Positions 45,698 to 58,819 of a DNA stretch of 64,000 nt are shown one piece after another. Each line of letters opens with the position of its first letter. Position 1 is the first letter of the stretch. The position numbers were made by a program, and so were the translations under genes. Source of the stretch: Mermis nigrescens (Eukaryota > Nematoda > Enoplea > Mermithida > Mermithidae); the NCBI GenBank assembly GCA_036768485.1, contig JAVLUZ010000154.1, positions 2,376,529 to 2,440,528 of the forward strand. The letters run 5' to 3'. The notes under the pieces were generated by a model. It made no database searches. It saw only the letters and a list, made by a program, of their open reading frames with translations, and was not told where the DNA came from.

Positions 45698-46424
45698 CTG
45701 CATGGAATGATAACATTAGATAATAAAAATTATGTTGTTGTCTTCATCACCTGCATGGAATGATAAAATTTGATATTGAAAAAAATTTAGCTAATAGTAC
45801 CAAATCATAAACCTAAAATTTCTAATCTGCGAAAACGATTTGGAGTTATATTATTAAACACTACGGGGACCTAAAACCTTGAATTTCTACATACACATAA
45901 TTACAAGATTTCAATAAATAAATTATATTGTTAATGGTAATCGTACAAAGCGTGATGTTCTTCAGGCTGTGCTTTGATAATTCTATAGATGATTCGCATT
46001 TTGTGAAACAATTTTGATTTCGCTAGTTTTTAAAAAAAGGTATTGATTGATTTTTTAAAAATGGTGGTGCAAGAATATAGATTTCTACTAAATAAGTTGA
46101 GATGTCAAATTTCATATATTAATTTAGCATTTATAAAATTAAAAATAACAATCAAAACATAAAATGTAATTCATTTAATTATATACTAATTCCATATACC
46201 TGATGTGTTTTATGAAATATAAGACCAAGTACATTACTCTAAGAAGGAATTAATGCGCCTATAACTTTTATGCACATTTTTAGTTTAAAAAATGTCATAA
46301 AAAAAATTTAAAGGCAATCAAACAGCAAATAGATCCTGATAAAAACCTGTATGCTTCGAAGCTTAATTTAAGATATAAATTCTTGAACATTTTGTAACGA
46401 TTTCCGGTTATAAATCAAGCTTAC

Positions 46425-46606
46425 CATTGTTGGTACCAGATGTTACGTCGAACTGCTCTTTTCTTGACTCAAATGACTTTGCGTGCGTTCTGGAAGCTTG
46501 TCAAGGTGGGGCTATGTTCGTATTAAGCCAGTCTGCTTCACAATTCGGCATTTTTAGCACCCAATTTTTAATTCAATGGTACGGGAAAACCTTTGGAATA
46601 AAAAAG
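46425..46606 (-). pseudogene. Recombinase gene: Ser/Thr-rich linker exon (B, candidate)
   Basis: The donor AATG|GTAAGC is good. The 3' part reads LPERTQSHLSQEKSS and VTSGTNN, joining in phase 1 to the next exon. The 5' part matches the candidate exon at 20,100 but carries several indels and stops. The exon start is uncertain. Confidence 0.4.
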
Positions 46607-46924
46607 CTTAGGTTATAACCTGCATACAAAGAAATGATTTTCAGGACCTCAGATGAGCGTAGGAACATTGCTGTTTTTAAATTTCAGCTTGGGAGATGAG
46701 GAAGTCTTGATACAATTTGTAGATAAGGAAAATAATAGTGTTTCTCAGGCATTTTCGATGAGCAGTATACGAGGCACATTTTTAAGCCATTTATTAAAGA
46801 AAAATTATAAAAAATAAGTTGTTACCAAATTTCTAAATCATGCACGTTTATAGTCACTATTGGAGCATCTCAAAAACAAATCATACAAGTATACACATGT
46901 AGTTTTATATTTACAAATCTGGAC

Positions 46925-47071
46925 CACATCTGGGTTTGGGGTATGCACCCCAGAAACCAAATATTTAATCAAAATACTCCCCAGAATTCAATTTTGAAAA
47001 TTTACCACCATTTTTAAGGCCTTTTTTGACTTTCAAAATCTTACTTGGAATTTTCTTGCCACCCACCTATG
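46925..47071 (-). mobile_element. hAT-like MITE, internally deleted (B)
   Basis: Counterpart of 19,593-19,773 with ATCTGGAC on both sides. It is shortened further. Confidence 0.82.
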
Positions 47072-47814
47072 ATCTGGACAGTTCAAACTAATACAAAATG
47101 AGAAATGTGCAACATGCTGAATAAATTGACATATTCTAATTGTTGACCACACATGCTTCAGTAACTTTAATCTTTTCCTTCTGGACAAGCCTTGCAAAGG
47201 AATAAACAAACTTTAAAAATTTCGAGGAAATAATCCTCCTATCCCCCGTCATCTCAACTTTGTTGTCACCATACTAAAAAGAATGATTTCTAATTAGCAA
47301 GTAAATAATCCAATACATTAAAATGGAAGACAGGATTATTTGACTATTGTGCTATGAACCAGCTCATGCTACAAAGTTATTCAGAAGTAACTTTCAAAAA
47401 CTTATTTTCTATATGGTTCACCCATAAAACTACAAATTTCGACCTTTAAATCTTAATAGCTTTATTAGCAGAAATAGTTGGATATCGAAAATATCCATCT
47501 CAAATGAATAACTTTAGTGTTTTAGAACAAGTGGTTTCTCGCATCAATCTTTAAAAATGACATATTTTCACGCTTTTTTAATGGTTTTGATTTTAATGAA
47601 CTATTCTGGTCTTTCTGGCTTTAAATTAAGTCATTTGCTATTTGAACATGTCCAATTAAGTATAATCTGAAATCATATTGAACACCAATTCTAAATTACA
47701 TTAATAGGATTCAGCTATAGCTATTGGTGAATATTGACCTGAGTAAATAAATTTATTTTTCAGTAAAATTAAACTAAACTATTTGCCTGAGTAGGCATGG
47801 AAGATCTTTCTTAT

Positions 47815-48060
47815 TATGGTTGTAGTCGCAGCAAAATTCTGGGGTGCAATACTTTTCAAGATAAAAAATGGTCCTAAAAATGGTGTTATGACAATCAAAT
47901 CATTTTTTAAACATTTTCCATTGAAGCTCTATCCATTATTATCTAAAAAATTGCAAAAAAACGAAAAAAATTTCAAAATCGAATTCCGGGGAGGTATTTT
48001 AGCTCTAAGGAAGGGGTATTTAGCCTTCTGAGAGATACATACCCCAAAACACTGCTGCCA
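47815..48060 (+). mobile_element. hAT-like MITE, diverged (B)
   Basis: Counterpart of 18,600-18,845. Confidence 0.65.
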
Positions 48061-48290
48061 ACTAAAATAGATATTTCGCGATAATCATGTGAAAAATATA
48101 GTAACGCTCCTAATTTTATTATGTAATTGTACATGTAATTTTCGAAAATTGCAGCTATAAAATGTGCATTTTCACATTATTTTGCGCTAAGAATTTAAGC
48201 TCTGCATATTATAGAGATACAACATCTGTTCTTTCTGGCTTGTTGTTAAACCGGTGCGTGAATGGAAAAATTATTTTGTGCAATGAGAGA

Positions 48291-48346
48291 TCTTGAGGCA
48301 TCTGGGGCAAGGATGGCTCTTTCGATACTTGTTGCAATTGATTTTC
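48291..48346 (-). pseudogene. Zinc-finger exon remnant (B)
   Basis: Only the first 56 bp of the exon remains, through the CPRC Cys pair. About 150 bp present in copy A (18,213-18,363) is deleted, so the zinc finger cannot form. Confidence 0.7.
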
Positions 48347-49178
48347 CTGTAAACAACTTGTTATATATGGCGCAATAATTCATATTTAGAATTTTAGAGT
48401 CATAAAATGAAGTCACGCCATGCATTGAAAATGAGGGTTGCAAATAACATTGGAGGGACTTGCAAATTTATCTTATTGAATGATACAAACAACCCCAATA
48501 AATACTTTAGATACACACCCCCTACAAGAGGCCACAATGGCCCCTGGACTTAATACGTTAAAAATTTTTGAATTTTTATCATAACCAAGTATCCAAGGAA
48601 TTTCTTAAATTTTGCAATAACTTGTTAAATCGAAATTTCTCACACATATCACACGATCTTATAGCCTCTACGTATGTTATATATCTTTAGACTATCGGGC
48701 AGTCCTTTCAATTTGATGTGCCCACACGTAACATATATAATACACCATCCCAGATACTTAGTCTAAAGTTTTTTGTCTTAGTTCTTCATTCAGCTTACGA
48801 AATTTGCAAAAAAATACGTCTAGAACTCCCGCTTATTTTTTGGGCTTTCATTTTATGAAGTATCAAAATCTGAATAATCAAAATTTCTCACCATATTGTA
48901 ACACATATCTAGAATTTTGGCGTATGATCACTCACGTGTTCTCGTAATTTTTTATCACATATCTAAATTTACAGATATTTTTCAATCGAGACTTATTGAT
49001 TATATAAACAACTAGTAATTATTGAGTTTTTCTTATCATGCATTCAGACGTCGTTTCTCTTCATACACATGTGTAACACTTACTGTATTGATATAAAACG
49101 TTCCTCCATTTGTTTAGAGGCTTTAATGCAGCTGAATCTGCAATATTCTCATGAAAATAAAGCACAGATAATAATCAC

Positions 49179-49299
49179 CCGTCATTTGTGTGTCCTCTTC
49201 GCCAGATTCACCATCCTTTGCCCTTTTCGCATTACGCTTATCTGTTGGGCTATCTTCGTTTCTCCGTTTTCTTTTATTTGCTGTCGTTGCATCAGCCTT
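49179..49299 (-). pseudogene. Basic NLS-like exon (B)
   Basis: Counterpart of 17,204-17,322. KRKRRNEDSPTDKRNAKRAK is present. Two extra bases in the GEEDT region shift the frame before the donor. Confidence 0.55.
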
Positions 49300-50337
49300 C
49301 TGTAGATTAATCAAAGTTCTTTAAAGAATAAAAATTTTAGAAAATAAAAGAATATAAATCAAAGAAACTTCTTTAAACAATGAAGAAGTTTCTTTGGTGA
49401 ATTGTAAACATTGAAAGTAGAACTAAGACAAACAACTTTAGACCAGGTTCGTCAGATATATCATCCATTTGAGATTAAGAGACAATTGGGATAATTAAAG
49501 AATATATGATGTAAATCGGTGGTAGATTAAGTAAATAGGATCATATTGGATAAATTTTGAGTATTTTAATGCTAGTGACTTCATAAAATAAAATTCAGAA
49601 AATAAATCGAAATTCTAGAAGTATTTTTGACGCATTTTGCACATTGAAAGCAGAACTAAGAAAAAACAACTTAGACCAGCGATGACTTGACATATGTTAC
49701 GTGTGTCTATGCTGTTTGAGCAGTTCAGATCAGATTAAAGAACCTTCAGATAAATAAAACATATATCACGTAAATAGGGTGTGATATGTGTGAGAAGTTT
49801 TTGAATATTTAGATTTTTACAACTTTAAAGAAGTGAAAGCCCAAAATAAGCCAAAATTCTAGAATTATTTTTTTACAAATTTTGACAAAAACCTTGAGAC
49901 TAAGTATCTGGTATGGTGTAACATATGTTACGTGTGAGCCACATCTAATTCAAAAATATGTCTGATGGTTAAAAAATATATCACGTTAGTAGGGTATATT
50001 AGATCGTGTGAAAGTGTAAGAAATTTCAATAGGTATTCTGGAAAATTTATAAAATAAAATCCTAAAAAAGCAAAGTTCTAGAAGTAAATTCACTATTGCG
50101 TGTGGCACTAAGACAGAACAATTTAAAGCAGGATGGCGTAACTTATACCTTACGTGTGTTTGCTGTTTGAGCACTTCAGATCAGGTTAAAAAACTTTCTG
50201 ATAATGAAAAAATATATCAAGTGAATGGGGAGTGATACATGTGAAATTTTGATCATTATGTTTCTGGAATCCTCTTAAATAAAAGCCAAAATCCTAGAAG
50301 TATTTTAGACGAATTTAGTATATTAGACAGCACTAAG

Positions 50338-50580
50338 CACACCTTAGTATGGGGGCTTTGGGGGTATACACCCCGAGAAACCAAAATACCTTCTTGCCCA
50401 GAAATCAAAATACCCCCAGAATTCATTTTGAAAATTTTTCATTTTTCACAATTTTAGATGCCACTGGTTTAGTGCTTGTTGAAACGTCAAAAAACTGTGT
50501 TTTTTATGCCATACCACTATTTTTTAAGACCATTTTTTTGAGCCCCACCCCCCCCAGAATTTTCTTGCTGCTCACGTACG
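50338..50580 (-). mobile_element. hAT-like MITE (B)
   Basis: Counterpart of 15,891-16,142. Confidence 0.7.
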
Positions 50581-52554
50581 GAAATAATACAAAACTCTAG
50601 ACCAAGTATCTCATCTGATTTAACATATATGTTTCGTGTCTCTTTGCTCTTTGAGCATTTCAGATTTGAACAACTTTTGTATAATCAAAAAATATATCAC
50701 ATAAATTAGGTATATAATATTGTGATATGTGTGAGTCATCTTGATAATTTGTATTTTTATTTCACAAAGAAATTCTAGAAGTATTTCTTCTTCCTTTTAT
50801 TTGTAGAATGAAAGCAGAACTAAGACAAAAAGATCATTTTGGATTAAGAGAATTTCTCGGATAATTTAAAATTAAATCACATAAGTAGTATGTGTGATAT
50901 GAATTAGAAATTTTCATTGCATTGATTCTAGAAACTTCATAAAATAATAGCCTACAAAATAAGCCAAAAGTTTAGAAGTATTCTTGATGAATTTCGTGCA
51001 TAAAGTTGAACTGAGACAAAAAATTTTAGACCCAGTATGCAAGGGTGGTGTAAAATATATGTTACATGAGTGTGCTAGCTGTTTGAGCACTTCATATTCA
51101 GAGAACAATCGGATAATTGATAAATATATCATGAAAATAGGGTGTAACATCGTGTGAGAAATTATAATTAATTGGATTTTGGAAACTTCATAAAAGAGCA
51201 GCCTAAATAATAAGCCGAACATACATTGAAAATTTCATCCATTGAAAGCAGAACTAAGACAAAAGCTTTAGAGCAAGAAGTCTGGATGGGTGAGATTGTT
51301 ACGCGTCTACTTGCTGTTTGAGCACTTCAGATTATAATAACTTTCGATTAATTAAAATAAACATAACACAAATAAGAGTTTATAAGATTGTGTGATACAT
51401 ATATGCAAGAAATTTTGATTACTTGGATTCCGGAAACTTAATTGAATAAAAGCTAAAAATATGCCTAAATTCAAGGAGTATTGACGCTAGTCGTATATTC
51501 TTAACAGACCTTTGACGAATTAATTTAGACCAGTGAATACGTATCATGTACGTTATGTGTATCCAGTTTGAGCACTACAGATCAGATTAAAATAACTTAT
51601 GAGTAATTAAAAAATAAATCATAGAAAAGGTTCATAATAATGTGATATGTATTAGAAATTTGATTATTTAGATTCTCGAAACTTCATAAAATAAAAGTCT
51701 AAAAAGCCGAAATTCTAAAAGTGTTTTTGACACATTTTGTACATTGAAAGCTTAAGTAACACAAAAAACAGATCTTTTTTGATTAATTTTATACTTTTTT
51801 AAATTAATTTTATACATTGAAAGCAGAAACTAAGACAAAAACTCTAGACCATATTTGGGATGCTTTAACATATATGTAACAGTGACCCTTCAGATAAAGA
51901 GCTTCGCGTGAGAAAATTTTGATGATTTGGAATCTAGAAGCTTCATAAAATAAAGATCTATAGGATAAGCCAAAATTCTAGTAAGTTTGACGCATTTAGT
52001 ACATTGAAAGCAGAAGTAAGACAAAAAATTTTAGAGCAAGTATCCGGGATGTCATAACATATATGTTATGCGTGTTTGGTGTTATTAAAAGGCATTGGGA
52101 TAATTAAATAATATATCAAGTAAATATGCTATTGATTTAATAAATAGGATCCAAGATATGTATGGATAATTTTTGAGTATTGAGATTCTGGATATGTATT
52201 AGATTTTTATATTAGAAAATTGAGATTCTGGAAGCTTTATTAAATAATTCTGAAATAAAGGGGAAAGTTGCGGGGAGGGCTAAAATTGAGGTTACAATCC
52301 CCAAACACCATAAGGTCATGTTTAGTGAGAAAAGTCATTCTGCAAACCATTTTCTTCCTAAATATATGCAAAAAATGCCAATCTGTATTTTATCAGATTA
52401 GGAAAGATAGTGATAATCTTGGATGTTAAAGAATCATTTTTTCCTTTCAATAAACAAAATTATTGACTTTACTCATAGCTAAACTACTGAAAAAATCGAA
52501 AAATTAAAAATTAATTGATGATTCTACAGAAGAGCTTTTGGGGGGCTTACCATA

Positions 52555-52730
52555 GTTGGGGCAGCACCAAAATTTTGAGGCAGGGGGGGGGGGCGGAGGG
52601 TATGCAAGATTTTTCAAAGGTCAAAAAAGTGAAACACCATTTTAAAACGATTCTCATCGAGCACTGTCCATTGGCATCAAAAGAATTGCTGAAAGACAAA
52701 AAAATTCCAAAAATTGAATTCCAGGATCCC
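52555..52730 (+). mobile_element. hAT-like MITE, partial (B)
   Basis: Counterpart of 13,690-13,865. It ends at the same TTGAATTCCAGGATCC boundary, so truncation predates the arm duplication. Confidence 0.65.
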
Positions 52731-52784
52731 TACATAGACATAAGTTATTTGAGGTGTCTAGGCCATGAATGGAAGACTAGCAGA

Positions 52785-52990
52785 ATTTCTAGCAAAAACG
52801 GCAAATTAAAAGCTCCAAAAACGGTTGAAAAACAGAACGTTTATTAAACAGGGCTAAAAATAGACCAGAAACTGTGACTAACGTAGTTTTTATGCTAGTT
52901 TGGCGTTAAACAAATTTTGAGATTAACCAAAAACAGCTCATTTGATCTGCCCTAGACCGGCTGAGCCCATACCGACCATGCTTTTCGATC
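52785..52990 (-). repeat. Dispersed repeat family 2 (B)
   Basis: Counterpart of 13,420-13,650. Confidence 0.4.
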
Positions 52991-54234
52991 ATAGAAAGCA
53001 GACCTGAGATGAAATAATTCAGATAAGGGATGACATACTTTGTATGTCAAGTGTTTCTTGTTTGAACACTTCAGATCAGATTGAAAAAAACTTACGAATG
53101 ATTAAAAAATATATTACGTAAATAAACTTCATAAAATAAAAGTCTCAAATTAAGCCAAAATTCTGTAAGTATTTCTTACGAATTTCATACAATAAAAGCT
53201 GAACTTAGACAAAAAACTTTATACCGATTATCTGGAGTGGTGTAACATATATGTTACGTGTGTTTACTGTTTGAGCACTTCAGATTAAGAGAACTTTCTC
53301 GGATAATTGAAAAATATGGCCTAAATAGGGTGTATATTGTGACAAGTGTGAGAAATTTTAATTTTTTTGGCTTCTGGAAACTTCATTAATTGAAAGCAGC
53401 TCAAATAAGAAGCCAAACAAACATTGAAATTTTCATCCATTGTTAACATAACTAAGACAACAGCTTTAGAACAAGTGTCTGGGATGGTGTAACATATATG
53501 TTAGTTGTGTATTTGATGTTTGAGCAGTTTAGATTATAAAAACTTTCGATTAATTAAAATTTACATAACGCAAATAAAATTATGAAAGTCGTGTGTTACA
53601 TATATGTGAGAAATTTAGATTACTTGGATTCCGGAAACTTAATAGAATAGAAGCCTAAAAATTAGCCTAAATTCTAGAAGTATTTATGACGCTTTTCGTA
53701 CTTTTCCACTGTTGTCACTACCACCACTTATACAATTTTTTAGCACTGGGGTAGTGTAACATATATGTTACGTGTGTTTGCTGTTTGAGCACTTTGGATT
53801 AAGAGAACTTTCGGATAATTAAAAAATATGGCCTAGATAGGGTGTATAATATATTGTGACAAGTGTGAGAAATTTTAATTTTTTGGCTTCTGGAAACTTC
53901 ATTAATTAAAGCTGCTCAAATAATAAGCCAAACAAACATTGAAATTTTCATCCATTGTAAGCATAACTAAGACAAAAGCTTTAGAGCAAGTGTCTGGGAT
54001 GGTGTAACATATATGTTAGTTGTGCCCATTTGATGTTTGAGCAGTTTAGATTATAAAGCTTTCGATTAATCAAAATATACATAACGCAAATAATCGTATA
54101 GAAGATCGTGTGTTACATATATGTGAGAAATTTAGATTACTTGGATTCCGGAAACTTAATAGAATAAAAGCCTAAAAATAAGCCTAAATTCTAGATGTAT
54201 TTATGACGCTTTTTTTGTACTTTTCCACTGTCGT

Positions 54235-54490
54235 CGCTACCACCATTTATACAAATTTTTAGCACCATTTTGACCCAAAAAGCTAATTTTTGGACCAAAC
54301 AGAGCAACTGACCCCAATAGTCCAGTCATACTGTACTAGGGTCCAATCACAACCACAAGTGGGCGGGGTGTAGACCAAAAATGCACCTGGGAGGGTCTAG
54401 AAGTCCCGACTCAGAATGGAGGGGAAAAATAAAATCACTTTATGTGATTTTTGTTACTATTGGGGGCATACATCTCATTTATAATTAGAC
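54235..54490 (-). repeat. Dispersed repeat family 2 (B)
   Basis: Counterpart of 12,480-12,705. Confidence 0.45.
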
Positions 54491-54740
54491 GATCAAGCAG
54501 ACATTTTAAATTTTATTATCATTATCATCCCTGATGTCAAAATGTCCCATCTAATATCTCAGATTTGTTGACTTTTTTGCAAAATTTTACATTAGTGAAG
54601 AGAAATACTCCAGTTTCTCTTCTGCCAATACGTACAGCGTGTTACTTCCAAATCCGATACCTGGATACGAAAATTTTCACTTGCAGTAGGAATTACATTA
54701 CTTTGTTTCGGTACATAGGCCCCAAAAATCTGATAACTAT

Positions 54741-55190
54741 TTATGAAAGAAAGAAAAGAAATAGTTTATTGCGACAGAGAGACGGAATTAAAACAATACT
54801 AATTTGGTCAAATTAAAAAAAATAAAAGAACCAGAGTAAATACACTGAAATACTGTCAATGCAATAAAATATATTATCAAAAACCTGTGCAAGGACTATA
54901 AAGACGGTTTACTTACTTATAGATCTAAAATTAAATAAATTTTCTCTAAGCTTTGTGACATGCTGAAAGAGGGAAAGTTCTGGGCATTTACAACTTCTAT
55001 TGGCAAATTATTCCAAAAGGAGGAGTTTATTTGCAAAACAATACATTTTTAAATTTAAGCGAGATTTAGGTATTTTTAGCTTTACCGAGTTTACTGATCC
55101 GAGTGATGCCATTACACACTGTGAACAACTCGTTAAAATCGATATCTATAAGACCATAACGAATGAGCTCAAGTTTTGCATAATCTCAAG
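54741..55190 (-). mobile_element. Truncated LINE 3' end (B)
   Basis: Counterpart of 11,748-12,185, with GAAAGAAAGAAAAGAAATAG as the tail on this strand. The reverse-transcriptase C-terminal frame carries additional indels. Confidence 0.7.
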
Positions 55191-55210
55191 GAGAAAAAAA
55201 TTAAAATTAC

Positions 55211-55774
55211 AGTCTGCTGACGTCTTTGAATGCTCGTAGTTGATGTCATCGCCGTCGTCTCTGCAGCCGCTGTTGTCGCCAATGCCACCGACTCGGCCAT
55301 CATTGCCACTGCCATAGACGCTGCCGCCATTGTCGTCATCATTCGTGTCGTCATTGTTGCCACCAACAACGCCGCCGCTGCCGCCATCGTCGTTGACGTC
55401 TTTCCCAGACCCTGGCTGGTTCCGGAACCAGAGGCTGGGAAAGACGCCATCATCATCGTCGTTGCCGCTGCCGCTGCCGCTGTTGTCGTGACCACCGCCG
55501 ACTTCATCCCCGCCATCATCATTGCCGCCGCCAACATCGTTGTTGCCGCTACCGTCGTCGCTGTTGTCGCCACCGCCGATGCCGTCGTCGTCGCTGCCGA
55601 TGCTGTTGTCGCTACCGCCAATGCCGTCGTTGCCGCCGCCGATGCCGTCGTTGCCATCGCCGACGCCGTCGTCATCTCGGTCGTGGCCGCCGCCAACACC
55701 ATTTTCCTTGGGACTGTCATTGCTACCACCTTCGTCACTGGTGCTGCCTTCACAATTCACTTCATTTGATTTGT
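55211..55774 (-). CDS. Gly/Asp/Asn-rich acidic exon (B)
   Basis: An open frame of about 185 codons on the minus strand beginning near NCEGSTSDEGGSNDSPKENG, then (Gly-Gly-Asn/Asp)n repeats. It is about 70 bp longer than copy A through expansion of a GIGGGND-type repeat, with the frame kept. Just upstream of this peptide one A is missing relative to copy A. The donor is GTAATT rather than GTAAGT, so splicing may be weaker. The 179-179-aa-scale Val/Ala-rich ORFs on the opposite strand are shadows. Confidence 0.5.
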
Positions 55775-56754
55775 CTAAAAATAATCCTTATAGTAATGCT
55801 CGAAGGAGTCAAAACAAGGAATATGGTGCAAAGCTCAAACAATGTAAGATAAAAGGAGAAAATGCGGATACCAGATAAAGTAACTCCAGCCATGAGCCTA
55901 TTAAATGTGGAGGCAACGTAGAAAAATCCTAAGATATGTCACTAGACAAACATATTGACAGAAATCGTAATGTATAATTACGTAATAAGCTTGAATTTTG
56001 GACCAACATAACTGGAAACCATTTTAAAAGACAATGTAGCAAATGAGGACTATGTTAGTGCTAAAATGCGTTTTACATACTTTTTTCTCTTTTTCAATAA
56101 TAACTGTGAGCCAGCTAAAAAGCGCTAAAAAAAGCCAAAATAGTGGGTAGGCTGAATAAAACTGACACTGCAAGAATTAATACTTCAAGAACATTATCCA
56201 ATAGTAAAATTAATAGCGCCATGATACAACAGGAGTAGATTCCACTCGTGAAAGACTACATAGAATATATGTGTGTGACGAAGATGTGTAAATAACAATC
56301 TAAGATTCCGATTTTTACCTAGGCTTGAGAGCATTCATAGATGAATACTTGGTGCATAGAAAGAATGACAGAAAAATTCATGACAAATTATTGAATTTGT
56401 ATCATAACATGAAAATATATAAATAGATAAAGCAATGGTGGTGGACTTTAGACAAAGGTTTCAAATCCGATCAAATACAAAAGCAATAGCTTTTTGTTTT
56501 TCGATCAAGTAGAAAAATCGTATAGCAGCAATACAAACAAACAAACATTTATGACTATATTGGGTGCTAAAAATGCCAAATTGTGAAGCAATTTAGTAAT
56601 ACAAGCAGTAGCCCATCTGATGTTGCGAAATTTTTGCAAAACAGGATTTATTATCAATGACAATGCCCATCTCTTCCGTGAGATTCTTATGTTTTAATGT
56701 TAAGTCCTTACGAACTTATTCTTAATATGGAATTCTTAAGAACAAGTCGAGAAA

Positions 56755-56818
56755 CGCACGCAAAGTCATTTGAGTCAAGAAAAGAGCAGTTCCGACGTAA
56801 CATCTGGTACCAACAATG
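56755..56818 (+). CDS. Ser/Thr-rich linker exon, 3' part (C)
   Basis: The open 3' part of an exon reads RTQSHLSQEKSSSDVTSGTN to the donor AATG|GTAAAC, phase 1, in frame with the exon at 57,546. Its start is not resolved. The sequence upstream (56,590-56,750) differs from copy B by an 80-bp-scale indel and has stops. Confidence 0.4.
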
Positions 56819-57545
56819 GTAAACTTGATTTATAACCGGAAATCGTTACAAAATGTTCGAGAATTTATAACTTAAATTAAGCTTTGAAGCATACAGGTTT
56901 TTATCAAGATCTATTTGCCGTTTGATTGCCTTTAAATTTTTTTATGACATTTTTTAAACTAAAAATGTGCATAAAAGTTATAGACGCATTAATTCCTTCT
57001 AGAGTAATGTACTTGGTCTTATATTTCATAAAACACATCAGGTATATGGAATTAGTATATAATTAAACGAATTACATTTTATGTTTTGATTGTTATTTTT
57101 AATTTTATAAATGCGGAATTAATATATGAAATTTGACATCTTAACTTATTTAGTAGAAATCTATGTTCTTGCACCTCCATTTTTAAAAAATCAATCAATA
57201 CCTTTTTTAAAAAACTAGCGAAATCAAAATTGTTTCACAAAATGCGAATCATCTATAGAATTATCAAAGCATGAATGAAGAACATCACGCTTTGTACAAT
57301 TACCATTAACAATATAATTTATTTATTGAAATCTTGTAATTATGTGTATGTAGAAATTCAAGGTTTTAGGGACCCCATACTGTTTAATAATATAACTCCA
57401 AATCGTTTCCGCAGATTAGAAATTTTAGGTTTATGATTTGGTACTATTAGCTAAATTTTTTCAATATCCAATTTTATCATTCCATGCAGGTGATGAAGAC
57501 AACAACATAATTTTTATTATTATCTAATGTTATCATTCCATGCAG

Positions 57546-57852
57546 ATGATGAAGACAACGACATAGAAGGTGGTGACAGAATTAGCTTTGACCAGCCTTC
57601 TACATCAGGCACTGAATATCTTTGCCCCAAGCAAATGGACCACTTATTGTCCGTTAATGATAGGCTTCGAAAATACGGATTGGACAAGGAAATACCATGA
57701 GACGATCATGTTATCAGGTCGATTAAGAACGTTTATCTGAACATTTCCAGTTCTGCTCCAGCCACTGTGGCCAGAATAGAAATGGCGCTTTGCCGGCTTT
57801 TTTACTACATTTGCACTAAGTCCAAAGCTGTAGAAAAGCGTGCCGATTTGAA
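57546..57852 (+). pseudogene. Acidic-to-helical exon with stop (C)
   Basis: 307 bp, phase 1 to phase 2 (donor GAA|GTAAGC). The frame reads DDEDNDIEGGDR, FDQPSTSGTEYLCP and LLSVNDRLRKYGLDKEIP, then a TGA at 57,698-57,700 where copy B has Arg. It continues open as DDHVIRSIKNVYLN and ends CTKSKAVEKRADL. The segment is a likely N-terminal helical (core-binding-like) part of the recombinase. The single CGA-to-TGA change is the only break in this exon. Confidence 0.7.
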
Positions 57853-57979
57853 GTAAGCAAACGCAGCTACTACAATATTCTAATTAAAATACTGCATAAT
57901 TTGCCTTTTATATTAATTAGTCGATATTATCACAATTTTAGCTTTAACATTATAAACTAATTGCTTAAAAAGATTAAAC

Positions 57980-58190
57980 AGAACAGTTAGTTTAGTTTAT
58001 TATGGAATAAGATATATGTTATGTGTGGTATGCTGTTTGAGCACTTCAGACTAAAAGAAGTTTCAGATCATAATAACTAAATAATGCATGTAGAGTATTT
58101 ATGATCGTGTAATGTGTCTAAAATATTTAGATTCTTTTTATTTCTGGAAAATTATATGGTTAAATAGAAACAACAGCTTAGTTAATTTAT
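57980..58190 (-). repeat. Isolated satellite monomer (C)
   Basis: Counterpart of 45,060-45,250. Confidence 0.65.
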
Positions 58191-58319
58191 ATAAATGTCA
58201 GACACAAGATACCTGACCTTTGCCTACTTTTATTTTTCCCTCATTTCACATCATAGTAAAATTTTGACATCCTTGAAAAATCATTTTGTAGTTTAAAACA
58301 ATCAAACAAAAACATTCCT

Positions 58320-58605
58320 GTAGAGTTGCGTTTATACATGACCGTAGATGCAAAGCATTGCCGATCTGGAGAGTAATCAGTTGGTCTAGTGTGGAGGGAG
58401 TGTCAGAAATTGAGCTTTTTTGTGCCAAAATTACCTGAAAAACTTAGTTTAGCACTAGGAGAGCGCTAAAACTACATTATTACACACTTTCCTGTTAATG
58501 TGAAGCATTTTAGAAGAACATTTTATATTATCCGTTTTTGGCCTACATTTTGCTTCATTTTACCCACAAAATTTCCCAGTTTTCCATTTTGAAGAAGTCT
58601 GGACC
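58320..58605 (-). repeat. Dispersed repeat family 2 (C)
   Basis: Counterpart of 44,690-44,910. It resembles 58,850-59,165 in the same orientation (AAAACTACATTATT, GTGAAGCA, TTATCCGTTTT). Confidence 0.5.
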
Positions 58606-58614
58606 ACACATAAA

Positions 58615-58779
58615 CGTGGTGGGGTGCATCCATCCCCAGAAGGCTGAATATCCCCCTTCCAGAAATCAAAATACCGTCCTCCCTTGAATTCAATTTTTGA
58701 AGTATTTTGTTTTGCAATTTTTTATGCCATACCACCATACCATTTTTAAGACCGTTTTTGGACCTTTGAAAAATCTTGC

Positions 58780-58819
<40 letters not shown>

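Larger units (their letters stand above)
48610..54230 (-). repeat. Satellite array of arm B (interrupted)
   Basis: This is the reverse-complement counterpart of the arm A satellite. It is interrupted by the basic exon (49,179), MITEs (50,338 and 52,555), a family-2 repeat (52,785) and a unique stretch (52,300-52,550). Monomers end in the same palindrome. Two monomers at 53,740-54,230 closely repeat 53,220-53,700, a local duplication with no second copy in arm A. Confidence 0.78.
31657..56560 (-). repeat. Right arm of giant inverted repeat (copy B)
   Basis: This is the reverse-complement counterpart of 10,406-30,607. It is longer because it keeps segments deleted from arm A (about 2.2 kb at 34,455-36,675 and about 2.9 kb around 43,750-46,500). 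Close to the spacer the arms are almost identical. Farther out they differ by many substitutions and indels. Confidence 0.93.

Noticed and set aside
55230..55878. Val/Ala-rich and Ser/Pro-rich ORFs on the + strand
   Set aside because: Complement-strand shadows of the Gly/Asp-rich exon of arm B.
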